From NCBI GenBank assembly GCA_037903475.1, contig JBAJFG010000491.1:552354-616353 (forward strand): a DNA stretch of 64,000 bases, read 5' to 3'. The position numbers and the translations under genes were made by a program. The notes under the pieces were generated by a model. That model ran no database searches. It was not told where the DNA came from and saw only the letters and a program-made list of their open reading frames with translations. This document shows positions 26,401-37,700 of this stretch, piece after piece (within the stretch, counting starts at the first letter, position 1; each line of letters begins with the position of its first letter). Source of the DNA: Ancylostoma caninum (Eukaryota > Nematoda > Chromadorea > Rhabditida > Ancylostomatidae).

Positions 26401-29400
26401 TGAAAAACACTGGACTTCGGAAACAGTTTCGCCGTACAAGGTGCCCTGAGAAGTGTTCCTTTACCTACTTACAACAGAATCGCCTAGGACCAGACGGACT
26501 TGTTCCTCAGTTGATTGTACGGGTTCTCGCGAATACATTCGCTTGCATTGGAACAGTGAAATGTTTACGGGGCGCAAGGGAGATCGATTGCCAGCTGATC
26601 TATCTGTGAAACCGTCGTTTTTCACAAGTGAATTCCTCATTAAGCCTCGAGCATTGTAGCGATTCACCTATTCCTCTCACTTCTCTATTGTTTTCTTTAT
26701 TTGCGATCCTATTCCATTGTCATTTAACGGTATTATTGCCGTTTAACCACCTTTGAGCTAGTTTCCGGCAAAAATTTAACTTTCTCTCATTTCTTCCCTG
26801 TTAAAGAATCCCACGATGTTTGGATTTTCGAGTGACGTCTTTGAGTACAAATCGACCAATGGTTATTTGTTGTTTTGGTGCGGAGAGGCTGCGGTTCAGG
26901 GAAAAACTTATTTCGCAAAGATCCGTCTGGTCAGAAAACGGTTGCATCGATCTTTTGCTCATCCATAGCACGCGCGACTCGGCCACACCAATTGAATCCA
27001 ACGTGAGCTTTTGAAAACTGTATTCTCAATGCTGACGGAAAGATCTGTTTTCAAGATGGTGTTCAGCACCCTCGATACCTCCGAAATATGATGAGATCTT
27101 GAAGTCAAAATTTGAGTGCTGCCTTTGAGTCCTAGGACAAAATTGACCCTCACTTTGCGAGGTTAAAAGCGATAATGTGCATAACTGCACATACTGCACA
27201 GAGAAAATTTCTTATTATATGGTGTTGCGGCAGCCTACTTTCTTCTAGTGCACAAATGTAGACAAATCATACCAATATCTCCTCAGGAACCATGCTCCTA
27301 CAATCGCCAGAATAATACAGATGGATGCCGAAACCGCAATGATGATCAACGTGTAGTCACACTTCTCACCCCTGAAATATCTCTTCATTGGCCAGAATTA
27401 CACAATATACTTTGAGAAATCGCACAACACTACCTGTATCCACAAACTGGCTCGTCCAGCGGTAAATTCCCATCAATCGATGGCCAGAACGCAGACAAAA
27501 CTTCGGTTACATTCTAGAAGCGGTTGGAAATCATCGTGCATCAGGATGTGAGAAGAAAAGTTTCTTGTATAAAGTGAGCTACGATATAGCGAGTTGTATT
27601 AAGTGAAGGTCGATGGAGCTCACGAGATTGCGGACTTTGGCAACAGCAGCAGCGCGACCGCGACGCACGTTGCAATCGCTATGCATCGCATACCACATGT
27701 CGCAACATTTTGCAATTTTTTAGATGTTGGCCGCGTTGGCGTGCTGCCGTGGTCGAAAGTTCGCAATTTTGAGTTTCAAGGGAGGCAAAGAATAGGCGCT
27801 CAGGGTTCCTGACGCCCACTTCAGGAATTTTATTCATCGTTGAATGAAACGTACTATATCAAAACATCCAGTGCCTGTCCGCAAGCCATCACAGTTGGCG
27901 ATCATTCGAGGGGCCATGTTCGCAAATGGAGTTACCTAAACAGTAAGTATTTTCTGGAAGGATGAAAAAGTTATAATATTATCACCATCACATCTGAAGA
28001 TGAGCATAGCTCTGCGAGCTTTTAGATGAAAAATAGTCCCTGAGCTTTGTATATGCACACGGCTTTGGTGAGCTTGCCTTCACATGGTAGTTGGCTTAAC
28101 TTCAGGTTGTGGAGACGGTGATTTCCCAGAATGTCGGCTGATATGAACTCTCCCTTGCATTTTATCTATTATATTTTCCTGCTGATACTGCTTGTCCTAT
28201 CCTAACAACCTCTTAGATTTAGTTACCCAAGTTCGAGAATCTGATTGTTTAGTATTTACTTTCTATTTATTCACTGGACCCTTTCTACCACGAGTACTAG
28301 TCTAGTATTCTGCTGGTATTCTATGTATGTAGTGTTTCTTTTTCCGCTTATATTGATTATGCACACAGGCTCCTTGACAGCTTAGTTCCGTGTTTTCTCT
28401 TCTTTCGTATTGAGTTTTAGCCATCCCTCCTTCACTGACGAGTGCAGGGGATAACCGAAACTTTAGTTTCTGCCTAAGGTGTGCGGGGAACGGAAACTAG
28501 ACACAACTGTCTTTCAATTTTTTTTCTTATTCTTTTGTTTTCTGTGGCATTATTCTGCTGCCGTGGGGACCTGTTATAAAAATAGCTTGGTAAAAGCACC
28601 TGATTTCTATTCTTGTCCACGAAGAACGCCGAGTAGAAAGGCACTCGTTCAGCTAGATCGTCTAACATTACAGTACCGCTACCAACGCCAGCACTGGAGA
28701 CCATGCCTGAAATAGTAGAGGTCGATCCTTTTCCTGGCATCGTTATTTACTGAAAATTCCACTTTTGACGCTTGCGTTAGAGACCATTCCTGGAAAATAA
28801 TAGTATCTGTTCCCTTGGTTTGATCGAAAAATGAACAGAGTACGGGATTTCTTCACCACCAATTCGTTTTAACTATGTCTTCTGCAAAAGATGACCCTGT
28901 ATCTAGTAAGAATAACCTCTATAGAAGCGGTTACGTCGTCAAATCCGCGCTCTCTTGTGATGCCTCCACACCCGAGGGCAATCTACACATTTATTTACAT
29001 CCCTATCTGTCCTGAATCAATTTTCGTTGTCTGTATTCTGTGGTATGAAACATTCCCAGAACCACATACGTTACTTCTGTTGCGTATTTGACGTCACTTT
29101 AAAGGCAGGGGTCCACCTCATTTTGCATGTTAGAGTTATCAGCAGATTCTTGATGTCTTCTGCACGTTGATTCCAGTAATGTACATCAAAAGTCACAGGA
29201 GTGATAAAAACCCCGTTTTTAACACGGTCAAAGTACCCGCTCCTTGGAGCAGGGGCGGGTTCGCTCTGAGCTGTGCTGGCTGTCAGCCAAAGCACCAACG
29301 TCGGATGAACACGTACAAGCCCCGTCCCGAAAAACGGGTTCAGAGGCCGCTTTGGGACATTTCATGTAAGTTGCTGGGGTCAGCGCATCGAGGAGGTTCA

Positions 29401-32400
29401 GATTATGTTAGTAGCTCAAACATGAGTATGGAGTGGGCCTCTGCCTTTAAGACGACCACCACCAACACAAATAGAGTGTGCTGTTCAACTCTGCGGTTGG
29501 TTCTTCCCGTCGCTCACCTGGAGTCGTCATCCTTCTCATAGCATTCCACATCACTTTACCGTCAGTGACCGATGAGAATTGACCAGTTTTGTTCAGAGTT
29601 CGTCGTCCAGCAACTGCTAACATTTTGAAAGCATCGAATAAGGCAATGTAACCATAGATGTTGGTCTGGAAAGTTCTATGGTACGATCCTCACAAAAGCT
29701 GGACTTCTTGTGCTACGTGATGCAGAGAATTAGCTGCATAGAGGTTGTGTGTCATAATGAACAACAGAATTGGCGTGAATGTTACCAAATCTATGTCCTT
29801 CTCGTCAAGTCCCACTGAAGCAAGCCGTTCCATGAAGGGTTTGATCATACGGTCATCAAAGCCGTTCGTGTCGTCGATCTGAATGCTGCTTCGTTAAGAA
29901 AACTCTGAATATTCTCTGCTTGGGTACATGTGCATCGCAGGAATAAGCCATCTGGGATCAATGACGCGGAGTTGGGATTCCAATAATGAATGTTCTAATC
30001 AGATCTAGCAAATCTTTCTTGTTTTCTGTATTCTGTAAACCCAGGGTACAACATGGTTTTTCTCGCGGATGTTGCTAGGTGTTGTGGCAACCAAAGAAAA
30101 AATTTCTCTACCAGACATGTTGAAATATCACTTTTTCTGTTTTTTTTTTTTCTTAGGCAAAACAAGGAATCGAGACTAAGAACTAGCAAAAACAGAATCA
30201 TTCCACTTTGGATGAGTGATGAACTTTAGTAGATTCGCCTGTACTCACCAGGATGCAATTTCCATACGTTTGTTTGACCTTATCCAGGATGGAAGTGTCG
30301 CTTCCGACAAAAGGTGATGCTCCGTTGGCTCCTTCCTGCTGCCATGGGAAAATGAACACGAATTCCGTCTCAGAAAGTCCGTATTTTGCCGAAGCCTCTC
30401 GAAACGTCGAGGTAAGATCACGCGTTGAAGAGAACATCACAATGACAACTGAAAATAAAGATTCGATAAAAGTTAGTTAACAATTTTCAGCGCCCATTGT
30501 CACCCTCATTCCTCGTTGTTATCATGAGTGGTTGTTTTAATAAAGTGTGATGTATGATATTCTATTGGCCGATGAGGCATCTAGTGAGAGCGCAGATAAA
30601 AATTCAGGTAAATAATGGAATAGGTAAGTTCCAAAAAGGGCACCGACGAAGCCACAGGAACAGTGACGGAAGAGCCCCAGCAAGAGCACCGGTAGAACCT
30701 CAGTAGCGGGACGGAAAAGCCGCGGCAAGGACACTGGTAAAATCCCAGAAAAAGCAGCACGTAAGTTCTGAAAAGGGCACCGAGAAAACCCAAGGAGCGG
30801 CGCTGGAAAAGACTGCTCGGGCACCGGTAGGACCCCAGAAGAGGCGAAAGTTAAGTCCTAAGAAGGGTACCTACAAAACCCCAAAAAAAGGCAACAGCAA
30901 AGTCTCAGCAAAGGCACCGGTAAAAATCCAGAACAGGCAGCGTGTAAGTCCCAGCACGGGCGACGATGAGGTTCCAGGAACAGCGACTATTGAGCACCTG
31001 TACTGTCGATGCTTTATCCCTTCTGTTTTCCCGACACAAGCACATGTGCCCGTTTGGGTCGAAAGATGTGCCATTATTGGGGCGGCAGATGTGCCCCGAA
31101 GTTTCCGAGAATTCCTGTACAGGTGCATGCGCATATTACGGCCGCATTTCGTTAATTGGCTGCTTCTATAGTTCGTCGCGGCACGATCGTCGCTCACATG
31201 CACACTGCTTAGCACCGTCTGATTCCGCGTCGAAGCAGGCATATACTACGTGGTATTGCGGAGATTTTTGGTTGTCCTCGCGCCAAGACGTTTCGAATCC
31301 TCATTCACTTATGTTTACACTTTTTCCTTCGAAAATCATGCGATCAACCGAATTTGCGTCGCATCCGCTATTAGGTGCAGTTTGCACTGATTTCCTTCTT
31401 CCTCTGGCTGTTTCACCACACTACCTAGTCAGCTCTGCTTCTCGTGACGGGGCGTTGTCAGCACACCAATCGCTTACTTGCTGCGACACTCTCGACTCGC
31501 GATGAAGTATAAACAGAACCAATGACGAGGAGGAGCCTACAACCAGCAAAAAGAACGCCGAAACACGCCGCAAATTCATTATTTCCAGATGATGCACAAC
31601 ATCAATGGCTTAGTGATTCTTCTATCTTCCACGACCTATTTGGATGAGAAGTCGAGAGTAGAAGGTCCTGGGAATTTCTCTCATCTCAATTTTGTCGTTA
31701 AGGCGCACAACTGCTTTTTATCTACTCCGTAAGCTCAAGTTTTCCTTCAGCATTCTTCACTGCTATGCCACAGAATTATTGCTAGACGTTTGTAGTCGTG
31801 AATGGACACCGCAGCTTTCGTTTCCACCAACAGCATGCTCACCTATCTACTTTTTTTAATGAGACATTTCTTTACTGTAAAATTGTACTTACTCCTGGAA
31901 TGCGCTGTAATTTCCTCCATTTGTCCACCACTAAGCATATCCTGAACAGTGGCGGTCTCTTCGAAAAGGATCTTCCTGTTGACGGCGATTCCATAACGTT
32001 TCAGCACAGGCTCAAATGCTTGTATCTTCTCATAAGCAGATGGTCCAACATTTGATACTAGAGATACCTGGAAAAAAACCGCATTTCCAGAAGCTTTAAC
32101 TGGGATAGAAATGACGTGACACAGTAGTCACACGTCACACTACATAGGATAGCCTTGATATTTTCCCCAAATTAGCAAGCATTGCAAAGCTTTCAGTCAA
32201 ACCATGGATGCATCAGAATGAAATCGCCAAAAAACCCGAAATGGGACGAATTTAGGACTTTGTCACCGTTAAGGTAGATAGATACTCGTAACTAATACTT
32301 GCAAAATCAACCTCAATCTCTTCCTAAAAAGATCCAGGGAAAACAAGTGCATCACATATACACCTCGTCCTGGCTGCGGAGGAAGTCCTCAACCTCCGTC

Positions 32401-35400
32401 CTTTTCTCTTCTCAGTCGACTAATTTCGAAGGCTACACTTCGGAAAAGAATAGCCCTTACAAATGACTTTTTTTTTTACTACGGAACTAACTTTCTTCCA
32501 TCTATAGTGCCTGATGAAAGCTGCTGTAGATTCAGCAATCGTGTTCATAGTTCTCAGTGAAGTGCGAACAAGGGTTTTATAAATCTGAAATGAGATGTTT
32601 TACGTACATATCATCTTGAATTTAACAATACACACACAATTCGTATGCTTACCTTCTTATTTGACAATGCATTGGCGGTTGCCATGTACGCAATGATGGG
32701 TAAATTCCAGTAGTTCGCCATCGTAGCCACAGGTAGCATTTCTGCAATATATGAGCTTGCTGCACGCTCGGAATTTGCAGTTACCAAATAAGCTGACTTA
32801 GCCTTTTGTTTGAAAATCTTTTTCACCATCCAAACCCTTACTCATTCTTTAGTTGCCTTACAGTTAGTTCGCTTGAGTTGAGCCAAGGAAAAACAACAAA
32901 CACCATCTCGTGGAAAATCGCGCCCCCTTCCCTATAGCGTGGGAGGAATAGAACCTCAGCTGAAATCCCCACTTATCTGATTGAGAGCAGGATCTCCAAT
33001 GTCTGAACATTGGCCACTTCCTGTTGCAAAATCGCTAGCCTTCTTCAGATTATACTGTACTAAGCGCCTCCCTTTTCCTGCACAGGCTCTTCCTTAATTA
33101 TTGAGTTTGGATTTCTGAGCAATGTGCTTGTCATGTAGGTAACTGGGTTTGCTACTCCGACAGAGAGGATCTCAATTTTAGTTGTAATGCGGGCCGTTGT
33201 AATGCCACTTGTAGTTGTAATGCCACTTGCAACACTCCAAGGAGTTACGAAGTCAGGCGACTAAGTCAAGGCGATGTATGGCGAAGTTCTTTGCTCTTTC
33301 CAAGATTTTGACGACTTATGCGCGTGTGTTGTGGTCGACTAAGAGGATAAGAAGCACCTTCTGTGAATCATGTTAATGTTTACACAACACACTATCACCA
33401 ACATCCTCTCTCGTTCACAATCTGAAAAAGTGTTTATCGCTTCAGAAATTTGGCTAATCCAATTTTATCAATTCCATTAGAAGAAGAGCGGGGTTGGGAG
33501 AAGGAGCGATTCTAATGAGCAGAAGAAAAAACACTAAAGATAATAACAGTAAGGCTAGATAGCTGAAGAATAACGGAGAATTCGCTGCTCATTGGTGAGC
33601 CGCATAAATCCCCAAGGGTTTTTTAAACATCTTCCAGACTACACTACCGGCCGCGTAATCTCAAAAATTTGCGCGATTTCGCGAGAAATCGCATACTTTT
33701 CGAGATTTTCCTATAACTTGGCTGAAAGTTGACTTTTTTGAAAACCAACATATCACGGTATTGCGCGTGTCGTCCTCTACCTATCTGCGGTATCAGCTCC
33801 AGAAATGGGTCACTCGTTAACTTGCAGGCTGCGTGGCCCGTTTTTTCCGCGTGTTTCCCCTGTGGCACTCTATCACATGACCAATTATGACCAATTAACG
33901 CTTGATTTTCTAGTTAGAAACTAACTTTTCTTGGGGAAGTCTTCATCAACAGATATTATTTGAGTCGTAGAGGTGAGTTCACAAGCATCATTTTGATATC
34001 TCACTCGGTTACAAAACTTCAAAAAAAAAGTTTGTGTTGCGGTTGGCTACGAATTGTAAATATTTCCATGATTTCCTTATGGTAAGACAAGAAATCACTT
34101 CAGTAACATCCATAGTCATATTCTGAGTTCCTTTCACCTAAGCACTTGCGAAGAAAATGTACATTAACATCAGCTAATTTTTTTCAATTTATGGAATGAA
34201 TTCAGTTCAAGTACATTTTTTTGCAGGCCACACTGCTTAGGTGAAAGGAACTCAGGATATGACTATGAATATAATTGAAGTGATTTCTTGTCTTACCATG
34301 AAGAAATCACGGAAAAAATTTGCAATTCGTAGCCAATCGCCGCATGAATTTTTTTTTTGAAATTTTGAAACCGAGTGAGATATCAAATTGATGCTTGTGA
34401 ACTCACCTCTACGACTCGGATAATATCTCTTGGTGAAGACTTCCCCAAGAAAAGTTAGTTTCTAACTAGAAATTCAAGCGTTAATTGGTCACAATTGGCC
34501 ATGTGGTAGAGTGCCACAGGGGAAACACGAGGAAAAAAAAGAGGTCACGCAGCCTACAAGTTAACGAGTGACCCATTTCTGGAGCTGATACCGCAGATAG
34601 GTAGAGGACGACACGCACAATGCCGTGATATGTTGGCTTTCAAAAAAGTCAACTTTCAGCCAAGTTGTAGGAAAATCTCGAAAAGTATGCGATTTCTCGC
34701 GAAATCGCGCAAATTTTTGAGATTACGCGGCCGCTAGTGTACTCTATCCACGTCTATTATTTAAGCTCCTTTCGTTAATGTGAAGGACTGGACGAAAACT
34801 GTGCCCATGTATGCGAGTAAACTCTCCCCGCATCTTACGAACTTTCCAGAATCAAGAGGATTTCGGCGGATTTTTCTCCGCAAGTTCCACTTTTTTCCTT
34901 ATCTCACCTTTAACAAATTTCCTTGCCATCGGCACTTAGCAACCGCTAAGGGTTTTCGTTTTCACACTACATAAATTGCAAAGCACCAGAAGCAACTTCA
35001 ACTAATGTTGTCATTTTCTATGTTGTCGAGGAAGAATGGAATTTTTGAGAACGCTACAAAATAAAATCCAACAAGTCACGAACCAGCGCTACAGTACGGT
35101 CCCAAGAATGCAGTCACGTGCTCGATATGGTAGAGATCGGCCGCCGCTGCCACTCCCTCGAAAGCGTCGCCACATCCATTCCGTGAGATTATCCTGTGCC
35201 AGTTTCAGATCAACATGATGACAAAGAGGGTTTGAAGTGGATTTCAAAAGGTCAAATATTGTTGATGATCCACTTAACATCACATATATCCATTGTGGGT
35301 AAAGAAGAGGATTTTGGAGGTAATACAGGATGGGCCATAAATACGGTAACAAGACGTGTTTTGCTTTCGAACGAGCATATTCTGCCATGAAGTCATGTTT

Positions 35401-36522
35401 AGTTGAGAGCCCGTCTCCGGACATTTTACCAGAACAGTGCTCGGACACTTAGGTTTCGTCTGGCTCAGACTAGGCGAAATAAAACAATAAATTTTAGGAC
35501 CTACTGGATTTGTCGAGCAGCCACTCAATTACACAGAACCAACTCAAGCGTGCTAGCAGGCGTTCACGACGCCTAAGACATAAGCTTTCTCAAAACCCTT
35601 TAGGAGTTGGGAAACTCCGGTAAGGAACTTCAAAAATAGGGAGTAAATTTTTACGCGAGCACTTGCGCACCGAAGCTTGAGACTTTATTCGATTTCCAGG
35701 GCACTGATTCCTAGCAGATGGAGGGTATTTCTAGATGTTTTCTTGTATAATGTTCGCTGGGAGTTACCGAATATAAATCATGTGAAAGTGATCCAAATTG
35801 CTCTGAAAATCTTTGCTGATTGTCCTTTTTTTTGTAACCGTATTTTTGGCCCACCCTGTAGATGTACAACAGGAAGAGATGAAATGGAATAAAAAGTAAA
35901 AGAGAAGGATTTCAAGTAGGGGGATGCAGAAAGACTGTGTGAGAACGAACTGGAACATAAGGTTTTCAAAAAAAAGTGTTGAATTCACAGCTAATCCGCC
36001 GTCGGATATCACTTTTGTTACTAGATTTTGCGAAGAAAAAATGTCAAATTTAAAGTTGATTCAGAGCCCAGTGAGAGAGTGCTTATCTGCAGGCAATGAA
36101 TAGCAAGTTTTTTGAGAACATGCGAAGTCTATACAAGTTTTATGGATTTTTCAAACCATCGATGATCTATAAGCATTTCACGACCAAGCTATATGCAACT
36201 TACTCAATATCTAGATCCTTTCCAAGTGTTCCATCTGCTAGCATTTCGTTTCTTGACAGCTCCAAGACCTTCTCGTAATTCGGCAGAGCTCCTATAGCTC
36301 CAATATGTCCGACAAGCAACTAAAATGATAACTTTACCTAAAAAATCTCTGAGAGTTCGAAAACGAATGAAACCACAACCCTGTGCTTACAACATTATCG
36401 CTTCTTGACGAATTTGTGACAATCTGTGCAGAAACGACAGCGATAGTAAAGTAGATGAAATACATGGCCACAAGGTGCTGAGGAGCCCTAGTAGTCGGTA
36501 ACAGACACTGATGTTTCCTCAT
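20457..36522 (-). CDS. Receptor-type guanylyl cyclase, complete (30 exons, 1091 aa)
   Basis: Membrane receptor that makes cGMP from GTP; worm members mostly serve sensory neurons. Exons 5'-3': 36522-36391, 36319-36204, 35193-35084, 32741-32653, 32584-32492, 32067-31893, 30448-30249, 29878-29786, 29665-29518, 28706-28600, 27935-27855, 27513-27434, 27371-27273, 26154-26070, 25940-25782, 25581-25474, 25360-25289, 25229-25127, 25054-24953, 23865-23783, 23711-23609, 23313-23219, 23158-23082, 23025-22885, 22820-22697, 22641-22573, 21095-20991, 20932-20801, 20714-20583, 20519-20457. All phases agree and the total is 3276 nt. A signal peptide and ANF-receptor-like ectodomain ([17 protein letters not shown]) are followed by one membrane segment (about 482-503). 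The kinase domain lacks the catalytic Asp (HGRL, TDYG), so it is a pseudokinase. A linker helix precedes the cyclase domain: metal Asp 910 and 954, guanine-selecting Glu 950 and Cys 1022, and the VNMASR motif. The C-terminal tail is very short. The exact gcy orthologue is not assigned. Confidence 0.95.
21197..21268 (+). repeat. tRNA-like (SINE-like) segment in a cyclase intron
   Basis: Contains an A-box-like GGTGCAGTGGCAAGTGG and a good B-box GGTTCGATCCC about 35 bases apart, as in Pol III promoters. No acceptor stem can be paired, so it is not a tRNA gene. It abuts the foldback at 21289-21440. Confidence 0.45.
21289..21440. repeat. Foldback element in a cyclase intron
   Basis: A 35-base left arm (starts GGGCTGGGATTCATGAAAGG, contains GATAACCAAGCAAACC) is matched in inverse by 21406-21440 with a few differences. 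The short motif AACCAAGCAAACC also recurs near 18150, so the family is present at least twice. Confidence 0.65.
22320..22341 (+). repeat. SL1-like spliced-leader sequence (21 of 22 match)
   Basis: The 22 bases match the canonical nematode SL1 leader except position 20 (A instead of G). It begins GGTTTAATTACCCAAGTTTA. It lies on the plus strand inside a cyclase intron (21096-22572), opposite to that gene. The next bases are TTGAGGGAAATAAATCTGGC and do not match the SL RNA body as known from C. elegans, so an ordinary SL RNA gene is unlikely; a retroposed capped mRNA 5' end fits better. Confidence 0.7.
24160..24620. repeat. Dispersed repeat, copy 2
   Basis: Second copy of the diverged repeat described at 15150-15490, in the same orientation, inside the cyclase intron 23866-24952. 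Shared blocks include GTGCAAAATTGG, CCGTTTCCGAGCCCCA, TTGGCTCCGCCCACA and GACGATGTCTTTAA. Confidence 0.5.
28216..28237 (+). repeat. Second SL1-like sequence (19 of 22 match)
   Basis: This block contains AGTTACCCAAGTTCGAG and differs from SL1 at positions 2, 7 and 19. It lies in another cyclase intron (27936-28599), again on the plus strand. It is not followed by GT, so it is not a working SL donor. Confidence 0.45.
30617..30990. repeat. Degenerate minisatellite, period about 46 bases
   Basis: About eight diverged units sharing a core like GGCACCGGTAAAACCCCAG followed by an A/G-rich half lie head to tail in the cyclase intron 30449-31892. The array is more GC-rich than the surrounding intron. 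Its minus strand reads as repeating 15-residue hydrophobic peptides, a by-product of the period being near a multiple of three. Confidence 0.65.
33642..34739. mobile_element. 1.1 kb foldback DNA transposon with long inverted repeats
   Basis: The left arm (33642 to about 34163) and right arm (about 34212-34739) are near-identical inverted copies of roughly 520 bases around a loop of about 50. Ends read CACTACCGGCCGCGTAATCT and its near reverse complement ending GGCCGCTAGTG. Flanking TA at 33640-33641 and 34740-34741 gives the TA target duplication of the Tc1/mariner type. No transposase is encoded, so it must have been moved in trans. It sits in the cyclase intron 32742-35083. Confidence 0.9.
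35326..35858. mobile_element. 533 bp Tc1/mariner-type MITE
   Basis: Terminal inverted repeats of about 28 bases: CAGGATGGGCCATAAATACG at the left, and at the right (read on the minus strand) CAGGGTGGGCCAAAAATACG. TA dinucleotides flank it at 35324-35325 and 35859-35860. There is no intact transposase frame. It lies in the cyclase intron 35194-36203. Confidence 0.85.
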
Positions 36523-37592
36523 CCGCTGTAGGAGTATGTTTCGACGGGAGCGAAAGCTTTATACCATTGAGAGTAAGCCCTCCCCTCTCTCATGATTGAA
36601 TAAACCACAAAAATCTCGTCGACTTATCCCCACAATCAGTTAGAGCACCAGCTGAAAAAGATCCCGCTTATGAGAGACTAGCAGGGATGGCTTACGCAGC
36701 TTAGCCCGGCTAATGGATCAACAAGCCAAGTCATGGTAAAACTACCGTATCCACCGCATGGTATGAGTAACACCCACGGTTGTGCGCAGTGAGATTAGAT
36801 TAGATTTTTGAAAACAACAAAAAATTTGAAATAAAGACCGCATAACTGGGTGAGAGGAGTGGCAGCTTTTGAAAGCAAAAAATCCACTAAATCAACAAAA
36901 AGAGAAAGAAATTCCTTTATGTCTACGTAGTAAACAATAGCACTTTTGCAATTTTTAAACGCTTGTTCACAGGTGAATGGGTATGCTTGTGCTATTGTAC
37001 AACATTCACTTAAAGGTAGCACGCGCGATGATTTTCATGGCCAAGATTTTGAGTGTCTCGCTCCCTGAACAATGGTCCCGATAATTCTACAAAACTCGCA
37101 CGGTCAGAGACATCAGAACTCTCGAGATATAGGAGCGCAGACGGATAACCGTCTATGCCCTGTATGAGTGGTAGCATGGAGGGGGATCGGTTGTTTTGTT
37201 TGCTAGCACTGCAGTTCTCTTTGATGAAACTTATTTCCATACCGATTCTGACCCATCATGCCTATCTACATACACCAACTCCAAATGAGCCACTCTTTCC
37301 TTTAAAAAATGAAAAAAAATTCAGACTCGCAATTTCTGCAACATTGGGGATGGTATTCGTGTTCATCATTGCAGGAAACCTAGGGCAACAGCGAAATCGT
37401 GATAAATAAATTTTCTGTGGGTGCTTTGGTCAGTCATCAGTCGAAAAATAATGCTTTGTTGCTCTATTCTCTGCTCAATAGAGGAAGCTTCAAGGTACTT
37501 TTGAGTAAAGACCGAATGTAAAGCGGTTTCGGCTCAACGGAATGGTTAGGACTGACTTATTTCTATTAATCTAGCTTTACCCTAGTCAAAAA

Positions 37593-37700
37593 TGACCAAG
37601 ATCAGCACGTATTTAAGAAATTGTGTAAATTTCATAGCATTCTTCACTTATGACCAAGATCAACACGTTTTTAAGGAATTGTGTAAATTTCATAGCATTC
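37593..37700. repeat. Tandem duplication, period 58
   Basis: A 50-base unit beginning TGACCAAGATCA and ending CATAGCATTC occurs at 37593-37642 and again at 37651-37700 with few differences. Confidence 0.8.

Noticed and set aside
29071..29298. Open frames on both strands near 29.1-29.5 kb as extra cyclase exons
   Set aside because: The cyclase exons on either side (28600-28706 and 29518-29665) join in phase and in sequence without them.
29700..29785. Extension of the cyclase exon ending at 29786 into [13 protein letters not shown]
   Set aside because: The frame is open, but using the donor at 29786 joins directly in phase to the conserved [13 protein letters not shown] block; reading on breaks the phase.
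30966..31505. A 179-codon open frame on the plus strand
   Set aside because: It lies wholly within a cyclase intron (30449-31892), begins inside the minisatellite, runs antisense to the host gene, and shows no motif or splice partner.
35941..36012. Minus-strand frame containing [11 protein letters not shown] as a missing cyclase exon
   Set aside because: Its phase does not fit exon 36204-36319; the exon at 35084-35193 fits in phase and carries the expected GCG...EGVA and GPYC motifs.
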